A stretch of DNA of 64,000 nucleotides, taken from Cyclobacteriaceae bacterium (lineage in GTDB: Bacteria; Bacteroidota; Bacteroidia; Cytophagales; Cyclobacteriaceae). Shown here in pieces: positions 36,701 through 45,232 of the stretch (positions within the stretch are counted from its first letter, which is position 1; the number at the start of each line of letters is the position of its first letter). The stretch covers positions 248,001 to 312,000 of the forward strand of contig JAIBBC010000001.1 in the NCBI GenBank assembly GCA_019694875.1. The letters are read 5' to 3'. The notes beneath the pieces are model-generated. The model did no database searches. It was not told the origin of the DNA and saw only the letters and a list, made by a program, of their open reading frames with translations. Made by a program: the position numbers and the translations under genes.

Positions 36701-39700
36701 AGCAACGCTGGATGCACTGGGTAACGATGTTGAAATCGGTAAAGACTTCTTCATCAACTCAGGAGCCACCTACACCACCGGATCAAATACAACCAAATTT
36801 ACAGGAACTGCCAATGGTATTTTAAATCTTGGCGGATCGGCAAGAACCTTCAATAATTTTTACTTTGAAAAAACCACAACTGGCGCTTCACTCGATATTC
36901 AAAACGGGGTTGTTGCACCAACAGCTTCTGTGGTGATCAACGGCACGTTCAGCGCAATTCGCGGAACGCTTTCATACGGGGCGTTTGTGTTGAGCGCAAA
37001 AGGAAACGTAGTGAACAACTCAACCGTTGGAGTTTTGGCCAATACGGGGAAGGTTATTTTGAACGGTACCTCAGCTCAAACCATTTCATCGAACAACGGT
37101 ACGTTCTTCAACCTGGAGCTTGATAACACGGCCGGCATAAATCTTACCACGAGCACATTGAATGTGTCACGCGTTTTAACGATGACAAACGGCATATTCA
37201 ACATTGGCATTAATAAGCTTGTGTTACTTGGTGCAAATGCATCTATTTCCGGATCCGGTTTTGGAACCACAAAAATGATCCAGACATCCGGCCTCGGTTC
37301 GGATGGAGGCCTTGAAGCGTATTTTAATGCCGCGGGAGCGAAGACTTATCCAATTGGAACCAATGCAAATGCGACAGTTCGTTACACACCTGCCGTTGTA
37401 CAAGTGGTGACGTTTACTGATGACGGTTACATTCAGGTAAACCCTGCTGATGAAATTCTTGCTACGACTAACGCAAGTGGCGGAGGTGATATACTATCAT
37501 ACTACTGGCGTGTGCGCTTCCGCGATTTTGCAGCATCTCCTACCGTGGCTTACAATTTTAACTACGCAGATTCAGATGTTGGCGGAACGGAAGCTAACTA
37601 TGTTCCGGGTCGTGTGCTGGATTCAACTCCGTTCACCCGCGCAACGGATGGCGCAACGAATGACGTAAATACAACTACCAACATTATTTACTTTAACGGA
37701 GCGTCCACCGGAGCTACTTTCCCCGGATCAGGCTTTACCTTGGTAGCAGCCAGCTATACTGCTGGAGCTTCTGCGCGGTTTACCGGTGCGCCAACTATTT
37801 ACTATAGTCGCAGTGCAACCGCGACTGGCTTTCCCGGATTACGTTGGGATCAGGCATCATCATGGTCTACCGTGTCTCACACAGGTGCGGCAGCGGCAAG
37901 TTTCCCACAGGCGGGTGATGTTGCGATTATCGGGTCAGGAAATACCGGTGCAAACAATCATCATGCAGTTGATGTAAATAGTGCAGTTGCGCAAGCCGCA
38001 CAAGTTGTGTTTGCAGCTGTTCCTCCGGGTACGTTTCAGCCACGCCTTACAATCCAGGAAAATCAAGGTGTCAATTTCGGCCGTGTATCGGGGCCCGGAA
38101 CTGTAATGGTACGCGCCACCAACTTGCTTGTTCCGAGCATCGTTGGCGACTTTGGAGATTTTGCCAATGAAGTAACGAGCTTGTATGATTATTTGTCGGA
38201 AGCAGGGGCACTCATTACCCTGCCAACCAACCCATCTGTTTTTCCCAATTTGCGATTCGAAGGAGGTACGGCCGCGTTCGGCAGGAAGATGACAATTCCG
38301 ACTGACATAACCGTTAGACGAAACTTGCTGATTAATCAGCAAGCTGATTTTGTGTTGGGTGGAAACGTGACAGTAGGCGGAAACCTTAGTCTGAGTGATA
38401 ATACCCCAGGTCGCCTGGAATTCCCGACAAGCGGAAGCAGCTATACCATGGCTGTTACGGGTGACCTGATTATGAACACCGTTGGCACAGGACAGAATGA
38501 AATAGCTGTAATGAACAACGTTCCTTCAACGCTTACACACCGGTTGTCAATCGGTGGTAACGTGACCATCAGCAATGGAACGATCGATTTATTTAATGGA
38601 AACGGAGCAACTGATAATAACGCAGTTCTTGAGTTCACAGGCTCAGCCACCAACACGTTCACTAATTCCGGAGCAGGTACAATTGAACTCTACAGACTAG
38701 AGATGAACAAAGGCACAAGCATTGCGTCTACGATGACAGCCTCTTCGAACTTTACGTTGAATGGCCCGACCAATGCCGCCACTAAAGCACTACAACTCAA
38801 GAACGGTTTGTTAATTTTGGATAATGCCGGTATTACACTTAACCTGACAACCGGAAATGGTGATTTTTCAATCCCGGCTACAACCGGTCTGGAAGTTCGT
38901 CAGGGACAGGTGAATGTATCGGGTGCAAACACCGGTATTCTGCTTGACGGGTTACTTCGCGTAGCAGGAGGTATTGTTAATATGGACGATGCTGTAAACG
39001 GGGGTAACAATTACATTGAATATTCTGCCAGCGGAAGCGCCCAGCTTGAAATCAGCTCAGGCGGATTAATTGTTGGCTCGCAAATCAGGCGCGGTCTTAC
39101 TTCTACTGCAGGTATTCTGAAATATATCCAAACCGGAGGATCGGTAACGGTGGCAAAAAATGCAGCGCCTCAAACAAACCGTGGTGTTTTCGAGATCGTG
39201 AACGCAAACAGCCGTTTCACCTACACAGGCGGATCGCTCTTAATTGTGCAGGGTATTAACAGCGCATTTGTTCCGTCAATATTGATTGAACCAACAACTT
39301 ACAGCTTCCCCATTACTCAAACGTTAACCATTGGTAATGCGAATACACCAGCATCGTTGAATGCCAAAAATATCGGTATCAAGACAAACCAGGTATTTGG
39401 TGGCCTGACAATTGATAACACCAGCAGTAACGATCCGATTGTAAAACTTTATACCCAACCGTTGATTCTTGGAGGTGTTTTAACAATCAACAACGGAGCA
39501 ACGTTTAACGCACAGGGATTTGATGTTACAGTCCGCAATAATTTCGTCAACAATGGGGTTTATTTGGCTAGCGGTAACAAAACAATCTTTAATCCAACTG
39601 GATCTGGAGTTAGAACAGTTTCTGGAAATGGTGTATTTGACATCTATAAGCTTGACAAAACGGGTAGTAATACGACAACACTTGCAACGAGCTTGGTTGT

Positions 39701-42578
39701 TAATAACGAACTCCGAGCACTGGGTGGAGTTCTCTCTTCTGGGTCAAATTATCTGGTAGCTAAGCAGAATGTAGTATTTGATGCTACTATGACCAGCACA
39801 TCCGGGTTGGGATTGGTGTTTGAAGGCACATCCAAGCAAACCCTTAGTCGTTCCGACAACCTGTCAACCTCTGCGTTGAGCATTGTTACTATCCGCAACT
39901 CAAGCGGTGTTGAAATTCCGGATGGCCAGGGTTACAAATTCAGCGTTAGCAGCCAATTACGTTTGGAGAACGGTGTGTTCGATGTAGGTGGTAACCTTCT
40001 GCTACTGACCAACACAGCATTGATTATACCCGTAAATGCGTTTTCGGTTGGAAATATGATTCGGACTAACAGCTCATTTTCTGATAGCGGTGTCCGAAAA
40101 ATATTCCCTGCTAACTACACAGTTGATTTCGTGTTCCCGGTAGGTCAGGCACGCTACACTCCGGTTACGTTCAATTTCGGGTCACCCGGTAAAACTACGG
40201 GTGCAGTAGCTCCTACCATTACCATTCGTACGGCTGAAGAGCCACATCCATCGATTGTCGAAGATTCAGAAGCTCCTGATCCGGAAATCGTGGATATCGA
40301 CAATGTGCTACAGTATTATTATACCATTGATGCAGACAATATCAGCGCATCATTCAATGCGGATGCGGTTATGGTTTATGATGCATCCTATGTAGCGGTT
40401 ACGGCACCTTACTCAGAAGCTAATTATATCACTGCTAGCATTCTGGAGGATAATAATCCTACCGAAGCGATTAATAAATCATCAGGTGTTGTGAACACAC
40501 TGGCAAAAACGCTGACGTTCTCATTCTCCGGTGTTACAGATGACCTCGTGTCGGGCGACTATTTTGCTGGCATAGATTCAGCTATCCCTGATAATGTGCC
40601 CGTATATCAAACGATAGCAAGTGGTGATATCACGGATCCAACAATTTTTAGTCCGCAACCTGTCGGTGTTCCAAACGGAGCAATCGTAGTTGTTAACTCA
40701 GGTCACGAGCTCGATTTCAACGTTAACTCAGTGAGACTGTACAAAACCATCATCAATAGCGGAAGTACACTGGATATTGACCAAACATATGGTCACCGCC
40801 TTGGAATTGTAAGCGGAACGGGAACATTAAAAATCACCAGCAACACGACAAGCGCGGTTCTGCCGGCCGGATTCTTCGAAAACTTCTTTGGTTGCGGAGG
40901 CGGTTCGCTTGAATATGCAGGAACAGGCTTGTACGACATCCTGGGCGGTATTACAGAAGTACGAAACCTGACATTGTCGGGAGGTGGCGATCGTCTGTTG
41001 GCTAACAACGACTTGCACATCTGTAATGATCTTGTTATCAATGGTCCATCAATGCTTAACAGTAATAACCGTGCGATCGTTATTGACCGTGACTTCAACC
41101 TGATGGCCGGAACATTCAATAAGAGTAATGGAAACCGAACGCTTACTGTTGGCAGAGATTTGAATGTAACAGGTGGTACGTTCGTTAGTGTTTCAGGTGG
41201 CGACCGCACCGTTACGCGCGACCTGTTTATCAGCAGCGGAACATTTAATGTAGGATCGGGCGGTAACCTGATTCTGAAAGGAAGTCTGATCATGACCGGG
41301 GGAACCTTCAATGGCGGTTCAGGAACCGTGAAGATGCTCTTGAATGGTACCACCACTCAGCTTATCAATGGTAACTTTACCGGAGCAGCCCAGATTCACA
41401 GGCTTGAGCTTGACAACACATTCGGTTTGAACCTTGCCGGAAATGTTGATATCAACAACGAGTTGTTGCTGACTAATGGTTTGATAAACCCGGGGGCGAC
41501 AACATTCAAGCTCAACGCGTCCGCTACTGTAACGCCAACGAACGGCAGGTCAAATTCATTCGTTAACGGACGTCTTCATAAAGTACTGAACGCAGGTGCA
41601 AGCTTCTCATTCCCTGTTGGAAAGGTTAATCGCTGGAGATACACGAAAGTTAATAACGTATCAACAGGCGGGTTGACATGGTATGCCGAGTACTTTATCG
41701 GAAATGCTCGTTTGCTTGAACCAGGTGTTACTAACCAACTTTCCTCCGATCCATCCGTGATCATCGTTTCCGGTGGTGAATACTGGAAGGTTGCTGATAA
41801 CACCGCACCTGCCGATGCGAATGCACAAGTTGGATTAAGCTGGGGTATTGAAAGCGATGTTTCATCCAATTCGTCAAACCGCGAATCATTGAAAGTAATG
41901 GTTTGGAATACGACCACATCGCTGTGGGATAACTATGGTGGTATTAACTTCCTCGCAGGCCACACGCAAAGCCAGGGCGACTTTACCTCTGCAACAAACG
42001 TGTCGTTCAGCGAAAAGATTATCACCATGGGATCAACCAACCTGGCTAACCCGCTTCCGGTTGAGCTGACTTCGTTTACAGCTTCTATGACTGATTTCAA
42101 TACGGTATTATTGAAATGGCATACTGAATCGGAAACCAATAACGATCGCTTCGAAATTGAGCGCTCACAAAACGGAAAAGATTTCGAATACCTCGGTGAA
42201 ATAAAAGGCGCAGGAACCTCTACCAAAGCGCACGATTATTCAATCATCGATGAAAATCCAATGTTGGGTGTTTCTTACTATCGCCTGAAGCAAGTTGATT
42301 TTGACGGAACATCAAGCTATTCTGAGATCAGAAGAGTTGAAAACAACGGAACGGGAAGTATCGTTGAGCCGTTCGTAGCTTATCCTAACCCGCTTGACCT
42401 TACCCGCAACAGCGTGGTTAACTTCAACAGAACAGTAAACGTGACTATCTACAATAATATGAATAAGCCTGTTCGTCAGTACAAGCAGGTCGACAGTTTT
42501 GATGCAACAGGCCTGCCGGGCGGAATGTACATCATCCGTACCAGCCGCGGGGAAGCATTTAAATTGTTAGTGAAATAA
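33768..42578 (+). CDS. Giant T9SS cargo protein with LamG-like N-terminal domain (2936 residues)
   Basis: A signal peptide (MKRSLLSFLFIVFGVAAFAQ) is followed by a concanavalin-like lectin domain (about 40-265: VLWLDASTLSLSDGNDILAW to AEVIVYDRKLNAMQVRIVNNYIAAKYN). Next is a very long Ser/Thr/Asn/Gly-rich beta-helix-like region with loosely repeated VNGxxxVxGGT, LELDNTAG and GNVTI strands and three or four segments of the type FPIGTNANATVRYTP or FPVGQARYTPVTF. The end (about 2765-2936) is a PLPVELTSFTASMTD module and a type A sorting domain from YPNPLDLTRN to FKLLVK. The protein should cross the outer membrane by the type IX system and be surface bound. It is a paralogue of the preceding gene by C-terminal region but has different central repeats. 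Role in adhesion or glycan binding is inferred. Confidence 0.92.
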   Translation: MKRSLLSFLFIVFGVAAFAQTGPGGVGNTLGVGQPRNVLWLDASTLSLSDGNDILAWPDLSGNANNFSTTASISPQFENTVPQNGLGYARFSKADNRIVKNSFTDMPQSAYTVVIVYRTSDTGDAIVSYAASDAKPDEYLLRNSDALRTYLIDAAFDQTAIATNNNTFRSIVTSWENVDGVLDYYINGNESGGSYRNITGFKIGQSLQSGGTIALGNDQDLLNASYDPLEAFAGDIAEVIVYDRKLNAMQVRIVNNYIAAKYNLTLANINYVGSTGANGDYDYKVIGVGRLNGVTHNEANSAGFLLTGNTYTTANTFAFAGHNNLPNSAVATSLGAGVQQRWNRSWYIDFTNTLTVDATFDLGEGIGGGSPVNKDNYVLLKWNGSQWINTGVASANKFINGDRISFRITNAAGDGAYTLGTIDAATSPVAGINIRTWYSYQSGNWNNPDVWTLDGGVVPLLTNPANEIPQPSDNVVITNGRTVTMNINNVTLAGIRVDGTLNVATTSGHNFNTIDGNGRVRVAGSGGNDNFPSGTTTNFADAISGGTVEYYGASNITLNQDRIYNNLQIKLTGGATSCLLMSNFTVNGNMSVETGTFQFNDAVTTTNRTLTVNGDVTIEAGSSITVGSAGGLHEFNLLGDLTNNGGTLALTNYTSANYTTAIPTNGAVNANFTSGLENQELVCNGFSKFWRIKIDKGSDDTYKLRITANSVANFNLWGYANENHGPVAQLANNLNALGLVRGTVEIGTNVEVNQLGTNNYNISEGATLWVNGGFVLMPTGGNAVVVYGKAKVTTGTFNSLVSSGFTLRVNGTLEVEGGSVTTNQIRTSVLGTSNIGGYIQTGGTVVVNGTAGINGNYYTFSMTYGGNVFRMSGGTLTVRRASGTTDRGILFINSDPQNISVTGGTITLEMDNTSNNYVITSKAPLWNLILRKTANVASTFKITGGTSGDIGPPDTRSIVGAQPLVVQNSLTIDNAPFVATLDALGNDVEIGKDFFINSGATYTTGSNTTKFTGTANGILNLGGSARTFNNFYFEKTTTGASLDIQNGVVAPTASVVINGTFSAIRGTLSYGAFVLSAKGNVVNNSTVGVLANTGKVILNGTSAQTISSNNGTFFNLELDNTAGINLTTSTLNVSRVLTMTNGIFNIGINKLVLLGANASISGSGFGTTKMIQTSGLGSDGGLEAYFNAAGAKTYPIGTNANATVRYTPAVVQVVTFTDDGYIQVNPADEILATTNASGGGDILSYYWRVRFRDFAASPTVAYNFNYADSDVGGTEANYVPGRVLDSTPFTRATDGATNDVNTTTNIIYFNGASTGATFPGSGFTLVAASYTAGASARFTGAPTIYYSRSATATGFPGLRWDQASSWSTVSHTGAAAASFPQAGDVAIIGSGNTGANNHHAVDVNSAVAQAAQVVFAAVPPGTFQPRLTIQENQGVNFGRVSGPGTVMVRATNLLVPSIVGDFGDFANEVTSLYDYLSEAGALITLPTNPSVFPNLRFEGGTAAFGRKMTIPTDITVRRNLLINQQADFVLGGNVTVGGNLSLSDNTPGRLEFPTSGSSYTMAVTGDLIMNTVGTGQNEIAVMNNVPSTLTHRLSIGGNVTISNGTIDLFNGNGATDNNAVLEFTGSATNTFTNSGAGTIELYRLEMNKGTSIASTMTASSNFTLNGPTNAATKALQLKNGLLILDNAGITLNLTTGNGDFSIPATTGLEVRQGQVNVSGANTGILLDGLLRVAGGIVNMDDAVNGGNNYIEYSASGSAQLEISSGGLIVGSQIRRGLTSTAGILKYIQTGGSVTVAKNAAPQTNRGVFEIVNANSRFTYTGGSLLIVQGINSAFVPSILIEPTTYSFPITQTLTIGNANTPASLNAKNIGIKTNQVFGGLTIDNTSSNDPIVKLYTQPLILGGVLTINNGATFNAQGFDVTVRNNFVNNGVYLASGNKTIFNPTGSGVRTVSGNGVFDIYKLDKTGSNTTTLATSLVVNNELRALGGVLSSGSNYLVAKQNVVFDATMTSTSGLGLVFEGTSKQTLSRSDNLSTSALSIVTIRNSSGVEIPDGQGYKFSVSSQLRLENGVFDVGGNLLLLTNTALIIPVNAFSVGNMIRTNSSFSDSGVRKIFPANYTVDFVFPVGQARYTPVTFNFGSPGKTTGAVAPTITIRTAEEPHPSIVEDSEAPDPEIVDIDNVLQYYYTIDADNISASFNADAVMVYDASYVAVTAPYSEANYITASILEDNNPTEAINKSSGVVNTLAKTLTFSFSGVTDDLVSGDYFAGIDSAIPDNVPVYQTIASGDITDPTIFSPQPVGVPNGAIVVVNSGHELDFNVNSVRLYKTIINSGSTLDIDQTYGHRLGIVSGTGTLKITSNTTSAVLPAGFFENFFGCGGGSLEYAGTGLYDILGGITEVRNLTLSGGGDRLLANNDLHICNDLVINGPSMLNSNNRAIVIDRDFNLMAGTFNKSNGNRTLTVGRDLNVTGGTFVSVSGGDRTVTRDLFISSGTFNVGSGGNLILKGSLIMTGGTFNGGSGTVKMLLNGTTTQLINGNFTGAAQIHRLELDNTFGLNLAGNVDINNELLLTNGLINPGATTFKLNASATVTPTNGRSNSFVNGRLHKVLNAGASFSFPVGKVNRWRYTKVNNVSTGGLTWYAEYFIGNARLLEPGVTNQLSSDPSVIIVSGGEYWKVADNTAPADANAQVGLSWGIESDVSSNSSNRESLKVMVWNTTTSLWDNYGGINFLAGHTQSQGDFTSATNVSFSEKIITMGSTNLANPLPVELTSFTASMTDFNTVLLKWHTESETNNDRFEIERSQNGKDFEYLGEIKGAGTSTKAHDYSIIDENPMLGVSYYRLKQVDFDGTSSYSEIRRVENNGTGSIVEPFVAYPNPLDLTRNSVVNFNRTVNVTIYNNMNKPVRQYKQVDSFDATGLPGGMYIIRTSRGEAFKLLVK

Positions 42579-42598
42579 ATTTTTTAGATATCCTAAAG

Positions 42599-42625
42599 AA
42601 GCCTCGCACATGCGGGGCTTTTTTT
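42599..42625 (+). terminator. Intrinsic terminator after the second giant gene
   Basis: AAGCCTCGC (42599-42607) pairs with GCGGGGCTT (42612-42620), one G-T pair, around a 4-base loop, then T to 42625. The T tract overlaps the stop codon of the convergent TANGO2-like gene. Confidence 0.9.
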
Positions 42626-43391
42626 ATTGACGAATATCGAATTGAAAATCGCGCTGCGTAAAATCAAACGTTTGAAGGTCGAACACACGTTCTGAAAAAT
42701 TTACGTGATCGTCACGATCGATGAGAACTACGGTTGAGCATCGCGTGCCGTAGCCCGGGCTTTTAATAAACATAGACGACAACATGCGCTCACGCTCCAG
42801 CCCCACCCCGGTATCGGGCAGCTTGTCATCCGCGGCAATCATATCATCAAATAAAACGCTGAATAACGAATCGATTGAGAGCTGAGGTTTTGTCAAAAGT
42901 GACTTCATCTTATCCAAACCGCGTTCAACTTTCGGCCAGGGTGTGTCAAGCAAATGGTTGCTCAGGCCATGCAGGCCAGCTGAAAGTTTATGCACACCTT
43001 GTTTATAATTCGAATTGTACCACAACTCCTCACCCGATCCAACAACGAGATTAAAACCATTGTACTCCTGCCCTTTGCTTTCTACCTGACCAAGATAATT
43101 TTCAGGTGAGCTGCCGTCTAACAAAAAGTTGGTTACTAAGGCCCCGCGTGATGGCGCAACATGTTTTATGTTCCGGATGTCGCGATAGTTAGTTACCATA
43201 GCGATTCGTCCGTTTTTATTCATGGCCATCCACGTACCCTGGGCCTCCAGATCACGGCCGCCTAATATTTCCGGATGATCCCGCCAGTAGGAAGCCGGTG
43301 CTGTTTTACGTTGGTAGAATTCATCGCGGTTAGCTGCAATGATTAATTTATAGGTAGGATGATCCTGAACGGATATGAAAATCAAACACAT
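42624..43391 (-). CDS. NRDE/TANGO2 family protein
   Basis: The 255-residue product begins MCLIFISVQDHPTYKLIIAANRDEFYQR; the N-terminal Cys and the NRDE motif define the family. GGRDLEAQGTWMAMNKNGRIA and VTNYRD follow, as in TANGO2. The N-terminal Cys resembles that of Ntn hydrolases, but activity is unproven; animal TANGO2 has been linked to lipid and heme trafficking. Cytoplasmic by sequence. It lies 11 bases after rnhB on the same strand. Confidence 0.92.
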   Translation of the reverse strand: MCLIFISVQDHPTYKLIIAANRDEFYQRKTAPASYWRDHPEILGGRDLEAQGTWMAMNKNGRIAMVTNYRDIRNIKHVAPSRGALVTNFLLDGSSPENYLGQVESKGQEYNGFNLVVGSGEELWYNSNYKQGVHKLSAGLHGLSNHLLDTPWPKVERGLDKMKSLLTKPQLSIDSLFSVLFDDMIAADDKLPDTGVGLERERMLSSMFIKSPGYGTRCSTVVLIDRDDHVNFSERVFDLQTFDFTQRDFQFDIRQ

Positions 43392-43402
43392 GTATACAAA
43401 GA

Positions 43403-44005
43403 TTAATCTTCGAACAACTCAAGCTGATCCGGAAGTAGCGTAAACGATTTACGATGAAATGGTGTAATGCCCAGCTCGCGAATCCCATCCCGATGTTGTT
43501 GTGTAGCATAGCCTACGTTGGTTTCCCATCCATATCCGGGAAACTGTTCTGCCAGCTTGAACATATAGTCATCGCGATACGTCTTCGCTAAGATTGACGC
43601 AGCCGCGATAGAAAGATAAAGGGAATCGCCCTTGATAATGCACTCATGCTGAATCTCGGCATATTTATTGAACCGGTTTCCGTCAATTAACAATAACTCC
43701 GGTTTGTGGGTAAGCTTGTCAATTGCACGATGCATTGCTTTGAACGATGCATTCAAAATGTTGATCACATCAATTTCATCGCAAGTTACTTCAGCAATCG
43801 CCCAGGCAACAGCATCCCGTTCAATTTCAGTTCGCAATAATTCACGGTCTTCACGGGTCAGCTGTTTGGAATCGTTAAGCTTTTTATGCTTGTAATCTTT
43901 TGGCAGGATAACGGCAGCAGCAACTACCGGGCCTGCAAGGCATCCGCGACCGGCTTCATCACAACCGGCTTCAACTAACGTAGGCGAAAACCACGACTTT
44001 AGCAT
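43403..44005 (-). CDS. rnhB: Ribonuclease HII
   Basis: The 200-residue enzyme nicks RNA in RNA-DNA hybrids and starts removal of misinserted ribonucleotides. The family motif GCDEAGRGCLAGPVVAAAVIL (given in two overlapping parts, DEAGRGCLAGP and VVAAAVIL) holds the DE metal pair near residues 16-17; LLIDGNRF near 104 and SIAAASILAKTYRDD near 131 carry further active-site acids. Normal length. Its start overlaps the upstream in-frame extension of the divergent NUDIX gene, but the likely NUDIX start is downstream. Confidence 0.97.
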   Translation of the reverse strand: MLKSWFSPTLVEAGCDEAGRGCLAGPVVAAAVILPKDYKHKKLNDSKQLTREDRELLRTEIERDAVAWAIAEVTCDEIDVINILNASFKAMHRAIDKLTHKPELLLIDGNRFNKYAEIQHECIIKGDSLYLSIAAASILAKTYRDDYMFKLAEQFPGYGWETNVGYATQQHRDGIRELGITPFHRKSFTLLPDQLELFED

Positions 44006-44078
44006 GCTGCAAAAATCAAAATTCGGGCTTCAAAATTCAAACGTATATTTGAAATATCACGATTTAAAGTTTAGCGCT

Positions 44079-44621
44079 ATGGCCAACCCGTGGAAAACAC
44101 TGTCAACCCGTCTCGTCTACGAAAATAACTGGATAAAGCTGGAAGAAGACCAGGTCATTAATCCTTCAGGCGGAAAAGGAATTTACGGCAAAGTCCACTT
44201 TAAAAATAAAGCCATAGGAATTATTCCGCTTGATCAGGATGGGAACACGTGGCTCGTAGGTCAGCACCGGTATACGCTCAATGCATATTCCTGGGAAATC
44301 CCTGAAGGCGGCTGTCCATTGGGCACGCTTCCGCTCGATTCGGCCAAACGCGAGCTCAAAGAAGAAACCGGAATAACGGCTTCACGCTGGCAGCAACTGA
44401 TGACTTTCCACACGTCAAATTCCGTTACGGATGAAGAAGGATTTATTTTCCTGGCGGAAGGATTGTCGTTCGGAGACAATGCACTGGAAGAAACCGAGGC
44501 CGATCTGATCGTAAAAAAACTACCGTTTTCAGAAGCTGTTGACATGGTGATGCGGGGCGAAATTACTGACAGCATGAGCGTAGCAGGAATCCTGAAAGTA
44601 GCCCGGCTCAAAAATTTTTAA
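44079..44621 (+). CDS. NUDIX hydrolase (ADP-sugar pyrophosphatase type)
   Basis: About 180 residues from ATG 44079 (MANPWKTLSTRLVYENNWIKL). The Nudix box reads GGCPLGTLPLDSAKRELKEE then TGI: the REL-KEE metal helix is intact, but the first Glu of GX5E is replaced by Thr. The layout, with an N-terminal beta domain and a WEIPEGG motif, matches ADP-ribose or ADP-sugar pyrophosphatases. An ATG at 44004 would add 25 residues and overlap rnhB. The stop TAA shares its last A with the ATG of the thioesterase gene (TAATG), so the two are coupled. Confidence 0.9.
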   Translation: MANPWKTLSTRLVYENNWIKLEEDQVINPSGGKGIYGKVHFKNKAIGIIPLDQDGNTWLVGQHRYTLNAYSWEIPEGGCPLGTLPLDSAKRELKEETGITASRWQQLMTFHTSNSVTDEEGFIFLAEGLSFGDNALEETEADLIVKKLPFSEAVDMVMRGEITDSMSVAGILKVARLKNF

Positions 44622-45232
44622 TGCAGCCGGATTCCAGTAACTTCATAGTTTTACCCACAACCCCAATGAGCACCGATGACGCACGGCCAGTCCGCTTTTC
44701 GCAGACCACCATTACCGAACTCATGATCCCTGCCTACGCCAACTTTGGTGGAAAAATTCATGGCGGCATTTTGCTTTCCCTCATGGATAAGGTTGCGTAT
44801 GCATGCGCAAGCAAGCATGCCGGAACGTATTGTGTAACTGTCTCAGTCGACAGTGTGGATTTTTTACAACCGGTAGAAGTTGGTGAACTGGTTTCGCTTC
44901 ATGCATCCGTTAACTATGTAGGCCGGTCTTCATTGATTGTGGGCATTCGGGTAGAAGCGCTTAACGTAAAAAGTAATTTTGTCAAGCATACCAATTCGTC
45001 ATACTTCATTATGGTCGCGAAAGGCGATGACGATAAACCGGCAACGGTTCCAAAGCTGATTCTTGAAACCACCGAAGAAGTAAAACGCTTTATCGAAGCC
45101 ATGCGGATGAAAGAAATCCGGGCAAAAGTAAAAGAAGAGATGGACGATGCACGCTCGCACATCGAGGTAACGCGCGCACAGGAAATACTAAAGGACGAAC
45201 GGTGTATTATTGCCGTTGCCAAAGCTTATTGA
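44621..45232 (+). CDS. Acyl-CoA thioesterase, hotdog fold
   Basis: A 203-residue hotdog protein of the YciA/BFIT type that hydrolyses acyl-CoA. Features: NFGGKIHGGILLSLMDKVAYACASKHAG near 44-70, with the catalytic Asp in LMDKVA, and VDSVDFLQPVEVGELV near 77. The C-terminal tail from about 130 is long and highly charged. ATG 44621 overlaps the upstream stop; a second ATG at 44666 (MSTDDARPVRFSQTTITEL) is also plausible and would give 188 residues. Confidence 0.9.
   Translation: MQPDSSNFIVLPTTPMSTDDARPVRFSQTTITELMIPAYANFGGKIHGGILLSLMDKVAYACASKHAGTYCVTVSVDSVDFLQPVEVGELVSLHASVNYVGRSSLIVGIRVEALNVKSNFVKHTNSSYFIMVAKGDDDKPATVPKLILETTEEVKRFIEAMRMKEIRAKVKEEMDDARSHIEVTRAQEILKDERCIIAVAKAY

Noticed and set aside
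33764-42226. Many minus-strand frames inside the giant genes
   Set aside because: They result from low stop-codon frequency opposite Thr/Asn/Gly-rich coding sequence and have no start or domain support.
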